Assembly (NCBI GenBank): GCA_963969365.1 | Contig: OZ017748.1 | Coordinates: 4,027,001 to 4,091,000, forward strand | DNA length: 64,000 bases | DNA from: Asterochloris sp. CNOR1 | Taxonomy: Eukaryota > Chlorophyta > Trebouxiophyceae > Trebouxiales > Trebouxiaceae | Direction of reading: 5' to 3' | Shown here: positions 20,601 through 31,700 of the stretch, piece by piece | Layout: every line of letters begins with the position of its first letter | Position numbering within the stretch: the first letter of the stretch is position 1 | Program-made: the position numbers and the translations under genes | The notes under the pieces: generated by a model | What the model was told of the DNA's origin: nothing | The model's input: the letters and a program-made list of their open reading frames with translations, nothing else | The model's database searches: none

Positions 20601-23600
20601 CAGCAGCAGGGGATGCCGCCCAGCTCCTTTGCTGCGGCTGCAGTGCAGCAGGTGCCCGTGAGCGGCACTGGGGGCAGCAGCAGTGGCGCATCCCAGCCGC
20701 AGCAGCTGGCCCCGCCCGATCTGGCGGACCTGCTGGTGCACGCTGCCAGCGATGACCTCCTGAACAATGCTGTCGAGCTTGAGGAGCGGGTCGGCAGGTA
20801 AGCATGCTGCTCTGTCCTTGTCCAGCAGGCACTTCTAGGGATTGTTGTTACAGTTCTTCGCATGCGGGTTTTTGATGCATCACTGGCTGCACCATGTGCC
20901 CACAGCACGGGATGAACAAGAAAGCCTGCCTTGCGCTGCCTGTCAAGCAAAGCCCCCTCAGTTGGGAGGAATCACTGTAGTTGCCCCATTACAAGGTCCA
21001 ACCCCCCTCCCCTTTCCCAACTAGCTATGACCCCAATCTGCCTGCCTACCTGCAGCTGACAGCCCACTTACCTGTTGGACTCTTGCCGCTGCCATGACGG
21101 ACCTGCCTCACAGCTCGGCAGTCTTGATGACCCCAGCAGAAGCAGCTGCCCCGCAGGGTTCCTGATGCACCTGCCAGCGTTTGATGATGTTCTGCCAGAT
21201 TTCCACTTCATGTTCCCTGCCTGCCTGCCTACAGCTACAACGTACCGGACCGCGACATTCTGCTGTCTGCTGTTGGCCTCCTGGCACCGCCACAGCAGGC
21301 TGTGCCCCCACCTCAGCAGGCCCCCCAGCAGGCCCAGCAGAGGCAGCACAGGGGCGCCCACCACCCCAACCAGCTGCAGGACGCACACTCCGACGCGCTG
21401 CACCATGCCAGCTCGGGGACCCTGGTCGTCCAGGTGTGCTGCCTGAGCCTACCACGGCCGCAAGCTTGCGCCTCCTGGCATCCACTTTGGCAGCGCCTCC
21501 TGGGATCCACTGTGGCAGCGCCTCCTGGGATGCACTGTGGCAGCGCCTCCTGGGATCCACTTTGGCAGTGCATGTCACGCCCTGCTTGGCGTCCTTGGGG
21601 CTGTGCTTGGCATGACGGCATGTGTCAGCGGCCTTGGCACACGGCACAGCGGCCTTGGCACACAGCACAGGGCAGGCCGTCCTGGGGCCACATTGGGCCT
21701 CATCCCAGTCCGCAAAACCACTGGCCGCCTGAGAATCGCAATCCTTGACCTGCAGGTGTCTGAGGCACCAGCTCCAGCGCCAGCGCCAGCTCCAGCACCA
21801 CCAAAAGGCAGGGGGGCGGCGCTTGCGCAGATCGCCTCGGCCACAGCTGCAGCCCAGGCACAAAGGGCGGCGGCTGCTGCTGCCAGACCAAGCAAAGACC
21901 CCTCTCCCCTGGGCAGGGGTCGGGGTGCGGCTGCTGTACCGCCCCCCGCTGCGGCAGCTGCACGACCACCAGCACTGGCGCCAGCACCGGCGCCAGCACC
22001 GGCGCCAGCACCGGCCCCGCTGCCTGCCGCGCAAGCCCCCAACACCAACCGTGCCAAATTGCCCCATGAGGCAGTGCCCCAGGCACATGCACAGGCCATG
22101 CCGCAGGGTCTGGCGCAGGCCGCAGCAGCTGCAGCTGCAGCGGCAGCCCCTGAGGCTGCCCCTGCAGAGGTGAGATGTGCACCCGTTTGAGGCTGTGCGT
22201 GGCAGAGCTGAGCCTGCATGACAGTCAAGACACTGTTCCCCCTGACTTTTGTGCTTGTGTCCTGCATGCCAACCCAGCAAAAGCGCGAGCCCATGGGGCT
22301 GCACCTGCACTCGTGAGATCGGCGCCTGTCAAGGCTGCGCAGGTGGCAAAAAATTGCCTGGAGAGCAGCCAACAGACTATGCCTGCAGACTCTTGATGCC
22401 TGGTCCAGGGATGGGCTGCAGTAGCAGCGGAGCTGTTCTTGCAGAGTTATAGGTTGCACACCAACAGCCGTCCACCTCACTACTCCTTGCGGGTGTATGT
22501 GCAAGTTATGCTACGTGGCCCACTTGAACTGGCTCTCCCGATGGCATTTCAGTGCTGCTGCCAGGGGTGGTGACAAGGGCAGTGTCATATACACGGGCCA
22601 AGAATGTCATGAGCCAACTTTGGGACAGAGCAGCAGCCTGAAGTGATGAAACTGTTGCTGCAGGAGGGGAATCAGGACGAGGATATGGAGACAGATTGCA
22701 GCGACTTTGAGTCAGAGGATGATGGGCCTCAACAGCCAACCAGGGCACGTCGCACAGCTGGGGGGGCAGCCGCTGGTGGAGGTGTAGGTGCGTGGCGGTG
22801 TTCCTGTCCAGCATACTACAAAGTGCTGGCATGATCCGACTTGAGCTGCAGCAGCCGGTCATGGCATGCCGTGCAGCTAGGGGTGCAGTTGTGCGAGGTG
22901 CGCATGTGCATGGGATCATTTGCATGCCTGGTAAGGCTGATGGGGTTCAGCAAATGCACGCACCCACCACCAGCACTCATTTTTGCACAGATGCACCAGC
23001 AGCAGCACTCAGGTCTGCACAAACCCACCACCAGCACCCAATCTGCCCATACCTTGACATGTACTCATCCTGGACAGAGCTTGTTGGTGACAGACTTGGC
23101 TGCCATGGATGGGTTGTGAGCATGCATCTGCTCAGAGTCCCGCCTGACAGCAGGATAGAGCTTGCATTGAAAAGGTGGTCAGCAGCCAGTCAAGGCGTAG
23201 TGCTCTGTGGGATTGGGGCTGAGCTTTCTTAATCAGCAGTTGCCTTGCCAAGGGCAAGTCTTGCCTGCGAGGCTGCATCTCCACACGTCTCTGTCTTATC
23301 TGCAGGGGGGCAGCCGCGGGCGGCACCACGGCCTGCGGGGGGGCATGGCCGGCCGGCAAGGGAGGACTTGGGCCCAACTGCTGGAGGCAGGCCCAAGCGC
23401 CGCCGAGTGCGGGACTCGCGGCAGCAGGAGCTGAACAAGCTGGCGCAGCATCGCTACAGGTGGGTTGTGTGGCAGTGGTTTAGCGGTGGGTTTGTGGCAG
23501 TGGGCTAGCTGTGGCGCCCAGAGTGGCAGGGTGGACCAAGGTTTTATGGCAGCATGCAGGACAGCTAAAGCAGCACCGCTGCGGGTGTTGCTTGAGTTGA

Positions 23601-26600
23601 CACTGCTGCAGGTTACGTCCGGGAATTTTGTGCAGGGCTGGTGCAGTCATCACCAACATGAAGTTGTGCTCTCGACAGACCCTTGAGGTGCCGCTGCAGG
23701 AGAAGTGCCTGAGCAGCCTTGTAGGTGGGGTCATGGAACTGGCGGGCACCTGTCAACTGATCCCATGCTGGTGCATGCTCTGCAATTGCAGCAGGTGGTG
23801 GCACGATGTTGCGTTGCTGCAGCAGCTTGCTCACCACCATCACTTGCGAGTTGATTGGCATGCATGGCACTGCTAGCTTCATCCACGCTGCTGCCTGCAA
23901 GTGGCAAAACTGGACTGGCAGGAACGAAAAGAAAATCAATAGAGGAAACACACATAACCCTGCATGGCACCTGCAGGGAGCGCAAGAAGGCTGCCGCGCG
24001 TGAGCTGGAGGAGAGGGTGCAGGCTCTGGCGGACGAGGCTGCCAAGTTGGAGCTGGTCAAGACGCGTCACCAGGAGCTGCAGGTGGGGTCTGCTGGCAAT
24101 CACATGCACACCTGGGTCCGTCCATCCTTGCTGTCTTGTCGCGCTACTGAGGCCATGCCCTTTGTAGGCTCTGCCGGGTATGGTGGGCCTCCTGGTGAAC
24201 ACCTGCCCCCTTCTTGGACACAAGCAGTGACATGCACAACTCTTCAGTCCGTGCTGTCCTGATGCGCTACTAAGGCCATGCCCTCTACATGCTCTGTTGG
24301 GGATGGTGCAATCCTGCTGAACACCTGCCCTCTTTAGTCACAAACAACCCACCCTTTGTCTGCATCAAGTAGCTACACAACGCTTAGGCACACAGCTGGC
24401 TCCCTGGTTTCAACGTGCTGCTGCTGCCGCTGCCACCTGGATAAAGCCTTCAAAGCATGAAGATAGGACTTGGTCCACACATGCAGCTCATCACCCTCAC
24501 CTTGCATGTTCTCAAGGTGTCATGCCCTGCAGGCGCGCAACATGGAGCTGCAGAACCTGCTGGGGGAGCGCGACTCCCAGTTGGCCAAGCTGGGCACCCA
24601 CGAGCCGGCCAGCAGCAGCCGTCAGCGTGGGGGGCGTCCCAACGCCAGCAAGGAGCACAGCAATGACCCAGATGCCGAGGCCAGGTCCTCAGTGAAGCAG
24701 GAGGCCGAGACGCTGGCCATGCACATCCACCAGCAGGTGCGAGGCAGGCAGCCTCAATTTCTATTTCTAGTAGATGCTGTACACAGCAGTGCTGGCAAGT
24801 TTGGCTTTTCTGGGACTGCAAAGGGTCTGGCCAGTGCACCAGAAGTGCAGTAAGGGAAGTCCTCATTTGCATTAGAGAGTTTGTGGTGCAGTGATCTCGG
24901 CTGCAGCAGGTGTTCAAGGACGCTGCTTTGCGTGAGTGAGAGGCCCTGCACACCATCAGTGTCATGAAAGGGGCCTGCAACCCAGCTCCTCCAGGACAGC
25001 AGGTGCTGAAGGATGCGCCCCCTACCCCAGGTGTCTGCCCCGCAGGTGTTCCAGCTTCAGCAGGTGCTCAAGGACGCGGGCCTGGACAAGCGTGAAGACC
25101 TGCACACCAGCGCAGCTGACCTGGATGAGGACACACGGCGCAGTATCGTGCAGCTGGTGGGCGAGGTGTGCGGGAAGATGCTCCGGGCGGCTCGGGCTGA
25201 AGGTGGGTTGAGGTGCACCTTTCTGCCCAGTTCCCAACTTTGTGCATGCAATTGAATGCGCAGCAGAACTGCATTTTGCATGCTGCAGGCTGCTCAGGGC
25301 GCTTGTTGTGGCAGCAGCTGTGTGCTGCATGAAGTAGCAGAGCAGCTGAGTGTGTGGGTGGTTGCTGGGGGCAGCTCGGGCTGAAGGAGGGTGTCCGAGC
25401 TCTTGACTGCTCGGTGACATGGTATGCTGTGGCATCCTGGTCAGCATCAAGTCGCGAGTAGTCTGGATTGGGGAAGGGGCGCTTAGGGTTTAGGACTGAG
25501 GGGTTAGAGTGCTGGGCAAGCCCAGAGCTGCCTTACCAAATGCAGCAGGCTCCCATGTAGGCTTGCAGGTTGAGGTGCTGGCGTGTTACAGCATCACATG
25601 CGGCGCCCTGTACCCAAACCAGGAGCGCCTCTTGGACTCAGTTGAGTGATGCTGCCTTGCATGCTGCTGTCATTTGCTGCCCTCCTGTCTGCAGGCAATA
25701 ATGTGTAGACCAAGGTTTGGCAGACCATACCCCACCAGGAGTGCATCTGGGATGTAGGAGTGTTGCTGCTTTGCTTGCGGCTGTCACTTGCTGCCCCCTT
25801 ATCTGCAGGCGCTGACGTGTGGGCCATGGTCGGCAGACTGTGCCCATCCAGAATGCCCCTCGGACTCACCACGGATGCTGTTTTGTGTCTGGCGGTCACT
25901 TGCTGCCTCCTCGTCTGCAGGCGCTGATGTGTGGGCCATGGTCCGGCGAACTGTGCCCAACCAGGAGTGCCCCCTGGACTGCGACTGCATGATGTGCCGC
26001 GACAAGGAGGAGTGGACTGCGCTGGTGCAGATGATCTCGCTGACTGAGGAGCAGATACAGAAACTGCTCTTTGTCAGGTGGGGCCTGGGGTCACCCACGA
26101 TGTCGCTCTGCATGCCTGACAGGTATCAGCGCTTCACAAACGAGGAGCAGCAGCCCTGCTGCTGCCAAAGCAAGTGACGCGCTGAAGGCATTATTCTGCA
26201 GTTGCTGACGGTCACAAGACTCTGCATTACATGACCTGTCAACACCTGCAGGCTGCGTGTGAGGTCAGGGTGTTGTCGCGCCCAACCCATGACCCCTTTG
26301 TTTTGCCTAGGCATATGCACGCTTGACCTTTGCGCTGAGTCCACAGCTAGTCACCAAAGCCAGCTTGTGTTCCCTCACGCGCATAACCTACAGCAGGATC
26401 CCTTTGGCAGTCAGCTTAAAGATCTACCCAGTAAACATTACACCCTCACAAGTCATTGTCAAGTTCCTGCTTGACTTGACAGTTGTGTGCCTCTTCCAGA
26501 AGCGCCCATCTGAAGAAGCTGGAGCATGTCTTGCAAGAGGGGAACACCCTCACAAGTCATTTCGAGGCGTTCGCCTGAATTGTGCAGTGTGCCTCCTGCA

Positions 26601-27935
26601 GGAGCGCCCATATGAAGAAGCTGGAGCACATCCTGCACAGCCGTACAGAGCTGAACCTGGAGGCCATTGCGCTGATGGGCCAGATGCAGGCAAGCCAGCC
26701 TGGCTGCTCTTGCAGTGACCTGTGGGGTTTCCAGCCATTGCTGGGATGCGATAGGGTTAATGGGGCCAGTTGCAGGCAGGTGGATGAGGCTGTATGGCTG
26801 CTTGCACTTCTTTGTGACAGGTGCAGCGGCTGTGCCCGGCAGTGGCCTCACCACGTATTGGGGCAGATGCAAGCAACCTGGGGGTTGCTATCTCATCGGT
26901 CATGACAGGATGCCTGACGCCAATGCCATGGATGAGAGAGCTGCATGGCTGCTTGCACTTTATTGTGACGGGTGACCTTCAGGGGCTCTATGACCTACTT
27001 CTGTGTATCGGTGGCTGGCTGTGAGTCTGACACCTGCTGTCGCCGCTGCTGCAGAGCGCTCCCGGGGACATCACCCAGCTGGTGCGGTTCGCCACCATGG
27101 GCTTCTATGAGCGGGCGCGGGGGAGCCAGAGCATTGCCCGCGTGCTGGAGCAGCTCAGGGAAAATCTCAAGTGAGGCTGCAGCCCTTGAGCCTTCAGGAA
27201 GGCTGCTGAAAGGCCCAGTGAGCCTATGCCCTTGCACTTGGAGAAGGCTGCTGGAACCCCTATGCCAAAGCACATGACTTAGTGCTGGTCCTGGCCCTGC
27301 TCTTTTGGTGGCGGCAGTATGATCAGGTGTCATGTAACTTGGACAGGGTCTGCCACTTGTGCTACGTCCACCCGGAAGTTGAAAGCCTGTGGCACAAGGG
27401 CTTGAGGCCAGTATGTAAAGCGCAGCAGCACACTCTTGTATCTGGGACTGCCACCAATGCAATTTCTGAAGTTCCCTCTCTGAACATGCCCTGCAGAGAG
27501 GAGGCCAGCAGCACAACTGACATCGATTCGTGCGACGTCTTCACCCCATCAGCTGCTGCGGACTGCACACAACTGACGGCCATGCTCCTACTGATCTGCA
27601 GGGAGGAGGCCCGCAGCACAGCCGAGTTTGACTACATCATCTTCCGCCGCGTGTTCACGCCCGTGCAGGGCGCCCGCCTCATCATCGAGGCCTACCCCCT
27701 GCGCTGCGACTGCCTGGCCTTCACAAATGCCGTGGTGCAGCTGCATGGCCCCCACTTCACTGTGCCGGAGCATGGTGCCAGCGCAGGCTCCTCCATGGGC
27801 CCCAGCGGTGTGTCCAGTGAGGGTGGCACTGCCAGCAAGGGGAATGCAAGCCAGGGGTTTGCTGTCAGCACCAGCATGGGCGGGGTGTCTCAGGCGACAA
27901 GGCCTGACGCGGCCTTGCAGCGCGCCAGGGGCTGA
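17671..27935 (+). CDS. bZIP transcription factor with glutamine/alanine/proline-rich N-terminus
   Basis: Sixteen exons: 17671-17797, 18199-18368, 18874-19056, 19343-19897, 20268-20797, 21235-21433, 21756-22169, 22664-22787, 23306-23459, 23977-24082, 24533-24736, 25046-25202, 25921-26077, 26602-26689, 27055-27170 and 27602-27935. All phases agree, giving about 1,205 residues. Residues 1 to about 740 are low-complexity Gln/Met/Ala/Pro tracts (polyQ at about 20331-20352), with an acidic patch NQDEDMETDCSDFESEDD near 730. The basic region, about 798-822 (KRRRVRDSRQQ then NKLAQHRYRERKK), has the invariant Asn and Arg spaced N-x7-R (811, 819). It is split by an intron between the two halves. Leucines at about 829, 836, 843 and 864 form the zipper. 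A conserved-looking C-terminal domain follows (LTEEQIQKLL..HMKKLEHIL and MGFYERARG), plus a Cys cluster ECPLDCDCMMC. The donors of exons 4 and 14 are GC. Exon 8 could end 6 nt earlier in the same phase. DNA target and pathway are unknown. Confidence 0.88.
18035..18215 (+). repeat. Acceptor-side echoes of bZIP exon 2
   Basis: The real acceptor region gtgctgagggggagtgtctgc|tgcag|gcccgcag (about 18172-18206) is preceded by two copies about 60-70 bp apart. One lies at about 18051-18080 (ctgctgagggtccctctgatgcaggctc). The other lies at about 18112-18143 (gctgtgagggtgtgtctactgcaggctc). All three have a usable-looking polypyrimidine/AG. Confidence 0.8.
21470..21571 (+). repeat. 30-bp minisatellite in bZIP intron 6
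   Basis: About 3.4 tandem copies of a 30-bp unit built on cgcctcctgggatccact(t/g)tggcag lie between exons 6 and 7. Units differ by only one or two bases, so this array is younger than the other intron repeats here. A separate 21-bp doublet (cggccttggcacac) follows at about 21631-21668. Confidence 0.9.
25680..25935 (+). repeat. Acceptor-side echoes of bZIP exon 13
   Basis: The real junction cgtctgcag|gcgctgatgtgtgggccatggt (25912 onward) has two upstream relatives. The copy at about 25799-25875 (tatctgcaggcgctgacgtgtgggccatggtc, then tgtgcccatccagaatgcccc) is very close over about 75 bp. An older copy lies at about 25686-25752 (gtctgcaggcaataatgtgtagacca...accaggagtgcatctgg). Indels break the frame relative to exon 13. 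Confidence 0.88.
26455..26640 (+). repeat. Echo of bZIP exon 14 (about 100-bp direct repeat)
   Basis: The segment at about 26450-26545 (acaccctcacaagtcattgtc, then tgtgcctcttccag, then aagcgcccatctgaagaagctggagca) repeats at about 26547-26640, where the second copy is the real exon 14 with its acceptor. The echo keeps an open frame through the copied part, so an alternative exon cannot be excluded. A similar echo of exon 16 (ctgcagagaggaggccagcagcacaactga) lies at about 27492-27521. Confidence 0.85.
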
Positions 27936-28751
27936 AAGTGCTGTCAAGGACCTGTGGGTCTACTCTGCAGTTACAGTGCAGAGGAGACTTGCAGCAGAGC
28001 CTGTGTGCACAAGGCTGAGTTTTGCGCATTGCCTGTAGCTTGGCACCTGCTGGTAATGACATCGTGCTGCTCTGGCAAGCCAGCAAGCCATACTTGAGAG
28101 CGACATCGGCCGCTGTAGGCGAACTCTCAGCAGCTGACATTGCTAGGCTGCATCACTGAGTGCAAGCTGATGAGCAGTGAACCCACATGTTTTTCATTGA
28201 GGATTTTAAGTGCTTTCCAAGCTCAGTGACTTCGACCCAAGTCCATCCACCTGGCAGGCACTTGCCGCCAGCCTGATTCTCATGATCAGCAGCTGTTGCG
28301 CATGAATCACAACAGTGCTGAGCCAGGTCGTCTGCCCTTGCAAAATTAAGTTGGTCTGGATGTTGCCTGCACCTGCTCAAATTGTTCCTGACCTGCCAGA
28401 TAATGATCTATGGGCTTATAAACATATACATTCAAGCAAAAACCAGCATCTAAGAACACAGGGGTAAGAGGGATGCAACAAGCGAGCAAACAGGGATACA
28501 TCACGACTGCTCAACCAGCTGTTCATGAGCTGCAACATTCAATGAGCCATGCGCTGTATTCCAAGCACAGAGGGCCTCAGCAATGGGGTGTCTCAAAAGC
28601 TTGCGGAGCAAGCATGCAGCTAGTTGGTTCTCAGGATTGGCAGTTCTTGAGGGTCAGAACCAGTTTCTACCTTGCGCAGTGGCCTTCACCATTGTTAGCT
28701 GCCCTGACAGATGGTTGCAACTGCGGTGGTGAGGCAGTGTGAATGCACAGC
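27936..28751. other. Convergent intergenic region between bZIP and Tudor genes
   Basis: This region runs from the bZIP stop at 27935 to the stop of the minus-strand Tudor gene at 28752. No conserved coding sequence or repeat was seen. Base composition becomes more AT-rich around 28390-28460. 3' UTRs are expected. Confidence 0.5.
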
Positions 28752-31700
28752 TCACGCCTGGGCCTTGACGGGCTGGATGCTGTCTGACAGGGAGTTGCAC
28801 CCTCGGTGAATGGACTCCAACTCATCTGGGCTCAGCTCAGACAGCTCTGCCCCTGAAGCTGTTCGCCGCAGGGGGCTGCATGCCCTGCAAAGGAGTAGCC
28901 TTGAGCTGCATGTGCGGACCTGAGACAAGGCACTGCAGAGCAAAATGCAATGCAGAGCACACTGGGGACCACCATTGATGTACCTCAACAGGAAGATGCT
29001 ATTTGCTGTTTCAACAAGCAGCCCATGCAGACACCAACGGAGCCCAGCCTGCCTCCCTTCCCAGCACCACACAGACAGTGAGGGCCCTGAAGCCTTCCTG
29101 GCATCATGGACGCAGTGAGGGCGCCGCAAGACAGCACATGCCTAAGCCAGCGCAGCATGCTCCAATCCCAGCCAGCCCATTTCAAGCCAAGACGGCGCAC
29201 CTGCTCCCCAGCTGCTCGCTGAGTGCTGCAGCAAGCTTGTCGCGGTCCTCCCCCCCAAGGGAGGGCGTGTCAGGCAGGCCCACGCTGTCCTGTGCCAGCA
29301 GCTGAGCCGCCGCCGAGAGGGCACCCTTGCGCAGCGCGCCCCCGCCGGGGTTGACCCGTGCCAGCACGTCTGCAGGCAGGGTTCAAGAGGGTTGGGGGTG
29401 TGCGTGTCAGCCTGCATGACCCATGCCAGCACGTCTGAAGGCAGGGTTTTGTTAGGGTTTGCATGTGTGCATGAGCCGTTACCAGCCCTTTTACAGGCAC
29501 GTTGAGGACAGCTTGGGTGTGTGCATGTCAGCCTGCATGCGGATGCAGGCCATGCCTTTAGGTCTCATGTCAGGCTGCGTGAGGACTGCGCAACAACTGG
29601 GTCAGTGTCTGTGTACATGTTGCGACTAATATGAGCATTGCAGCCGCGCCAGCATGTGTGCAGGTGGTGGGCAGAAATCTGACAACTTGCAGCATCTTGC
29701 GCCACTTCTGCAGGCAGTGTGCCAGAAGGCCATTGTTTGGAATGACATGAACCAAGGGGTCAGCCATTCTAGACTGTGTCAAATCGTGCTGCAATATCTT
29801 CCCAGAAATGAGATGAGGCAGCACGTCTTCAAGCAGAGGGCGTGAAGCACTGTTGCAGCAGCATGGCATGACAGCAGATGCCTGCCATCACGTCCCACAC
29901 GAGCCAGCAGGGCTGGGGTAAGGTGGGTGCATTTAGCAGTGCTTACGCAGTCGTTTTTGGTGCCGACCACACTGGAACAAGCACTAGTGGTGGGCTATGC
30001 TACCCAGCCTTTGAGCAAACAGCTGCTTGAAAAGAACTCCTTGACAAGCAGGCAGCGCTGGGTCACAAAGCGTGCCATGAGTCTGCAGCCAGCCAAGTAG
30101 GGAAGCCAGCAGTAGTTTCGGTCTGGGCTCAAGGAGGATGCCCACTTGTCAGACAAAGCAATTGGCTGCGTTGATGTCATAACCTGGCATGTCCAGGCTG
30201 GCACAGACAGACTAAGAAGCCCAGAGCACAGCCCAGCCTCACCAGCAGCAGATGGCATCCCATTGAACCCCTTGTGCTGGAAACAGCCTTCCTCAGCCAA
30301 CTCCTCAGACTTCATCTCCTCACTCTTGAGGCCGCCGTTCAGATAGCCACTGGACCAGGGACTGGCCTGTAGGCAGGTTAATCCAGCATTGGGGTTTATG
30401 GGCGCAGCATTGCAGGGTAGCAGTGTGCTAAAGGCAGAGGGTGGAGTTTTGCGCCCTGGCATGGGATCTCAACAGCGCAAAGTGCTGTCATGTGCTGCCA
30501 CAAACCTGCTGCACATCACAGCAGAAGAGAAGCCATGATTCGTCGGGGCAGAAGACGTTTGAAGCTGTGCTGCCATAGGCAGCAAGGTGCCTACCTCATG
30601 GTGGACTGCCTCCAACAACTCTACTGTCACCAGGAAGTGGGTGCACATTTGAGCAGCCATGCACCAAATTGCCCCAACTCTCTGACAGAGCAACCCTCGC
30701 GAGTTCTACTGTCAGCAGGTGCAACACTGGGCAATCATGCTGCCAGCTATCACCTGCATGCTGCAGTCGCTGAACAGCACAGTCAACCCTGGGCCTTCAT
30801 GCAGCCAGCTGTACAAGCCACAAAGGTGCACACCTGTTAATGACCCGCAGGGGCAACAATGAGCAGCTATGCTACCACGTGCCCAGAGGCGCGCACCTGC
30901 ACGCTGCTGTCGCTGAACAGCAGGAGCAACAGTGGGCACCCTGGTGGTACTGTAGAAGCATGCAGGAGCAGATGTGCACTGCAATGTCACCAGTTGCAGG
31001 GCAACGGCGGGCAGCCATGCTTATGTGCAGTCAGGGCCCGACACCCGCATGCTGCTGTTGCCGAACAGCAGCTGCAAGACTGAGCAGCCATGCTGCCACC
31101 AGCACAGGGGCCCGCACCTGCACGCTGCTGTCGCCGAACAGCAGGTGGGCCTTCTCCCCCCGCCTCTGAGCAGCAGTCACCACCGACAGCCGCGAGGGCT
31201 GCTGCAGCAGGACGCTGCTGAGGCTGGAGGAGCTGCCGCTGCCGCTGCGAGCTGTGCTCTGAATGGACCCCCCGAAGGACCCCCAGCTGGCGGAGCCCAG
31301 CCTCTGGAAGGTGCCAGGCGTCCGCATCGGGCCCCTGCTGCTGGGGCTGGGCAGGGGACTGAGAGGGGCTGGAGAGGCGTGGCCTGACCCCCTGACCCTC
31401 ACCCCCAGCAAGCCCTGGGAGGCAGGGGGTGCTGCCACTGCCACAGCTGGCCTCCTGGCGGGGGCTGCGCTGCTGGGGGCGCTGCAGGGGCGCAGCTGCG
31501 GCACTCTCTGCAGGGGCGCGTGTGGTAGGGTCAGCACAGGCAGGGGTGTTTGGGTCAAAGTGGCCACCAGCGCCTGCAGCAGTGCAGCTGCAGCACTCTC
31601 TGCAGACGCCTGGGACCAAGTCAGCCCAGCCAGGGCGCTTGTTGAGTTTGACTAGCTACTGGAGCCCACAGGTGTGATGCTCTCTACAGGCGTGGGGTTT

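Noticed and set aside
21108-22310. A 400-codon open frame on the minus strand
   Set aside because: It lies antisense to bZIP exons 6 and 7, whose phases fit the gene. Its composition (Cys/Arg/Gly-rich runs) is what antisense of Gln/Ala/Pro codons gives.
25483-25512. Telomere-like cttagggtttagg run
   Set aside because: It holds barely two units of the plant/algal TTTAGGG repeat inside an intron, which is within chance for this sequence.
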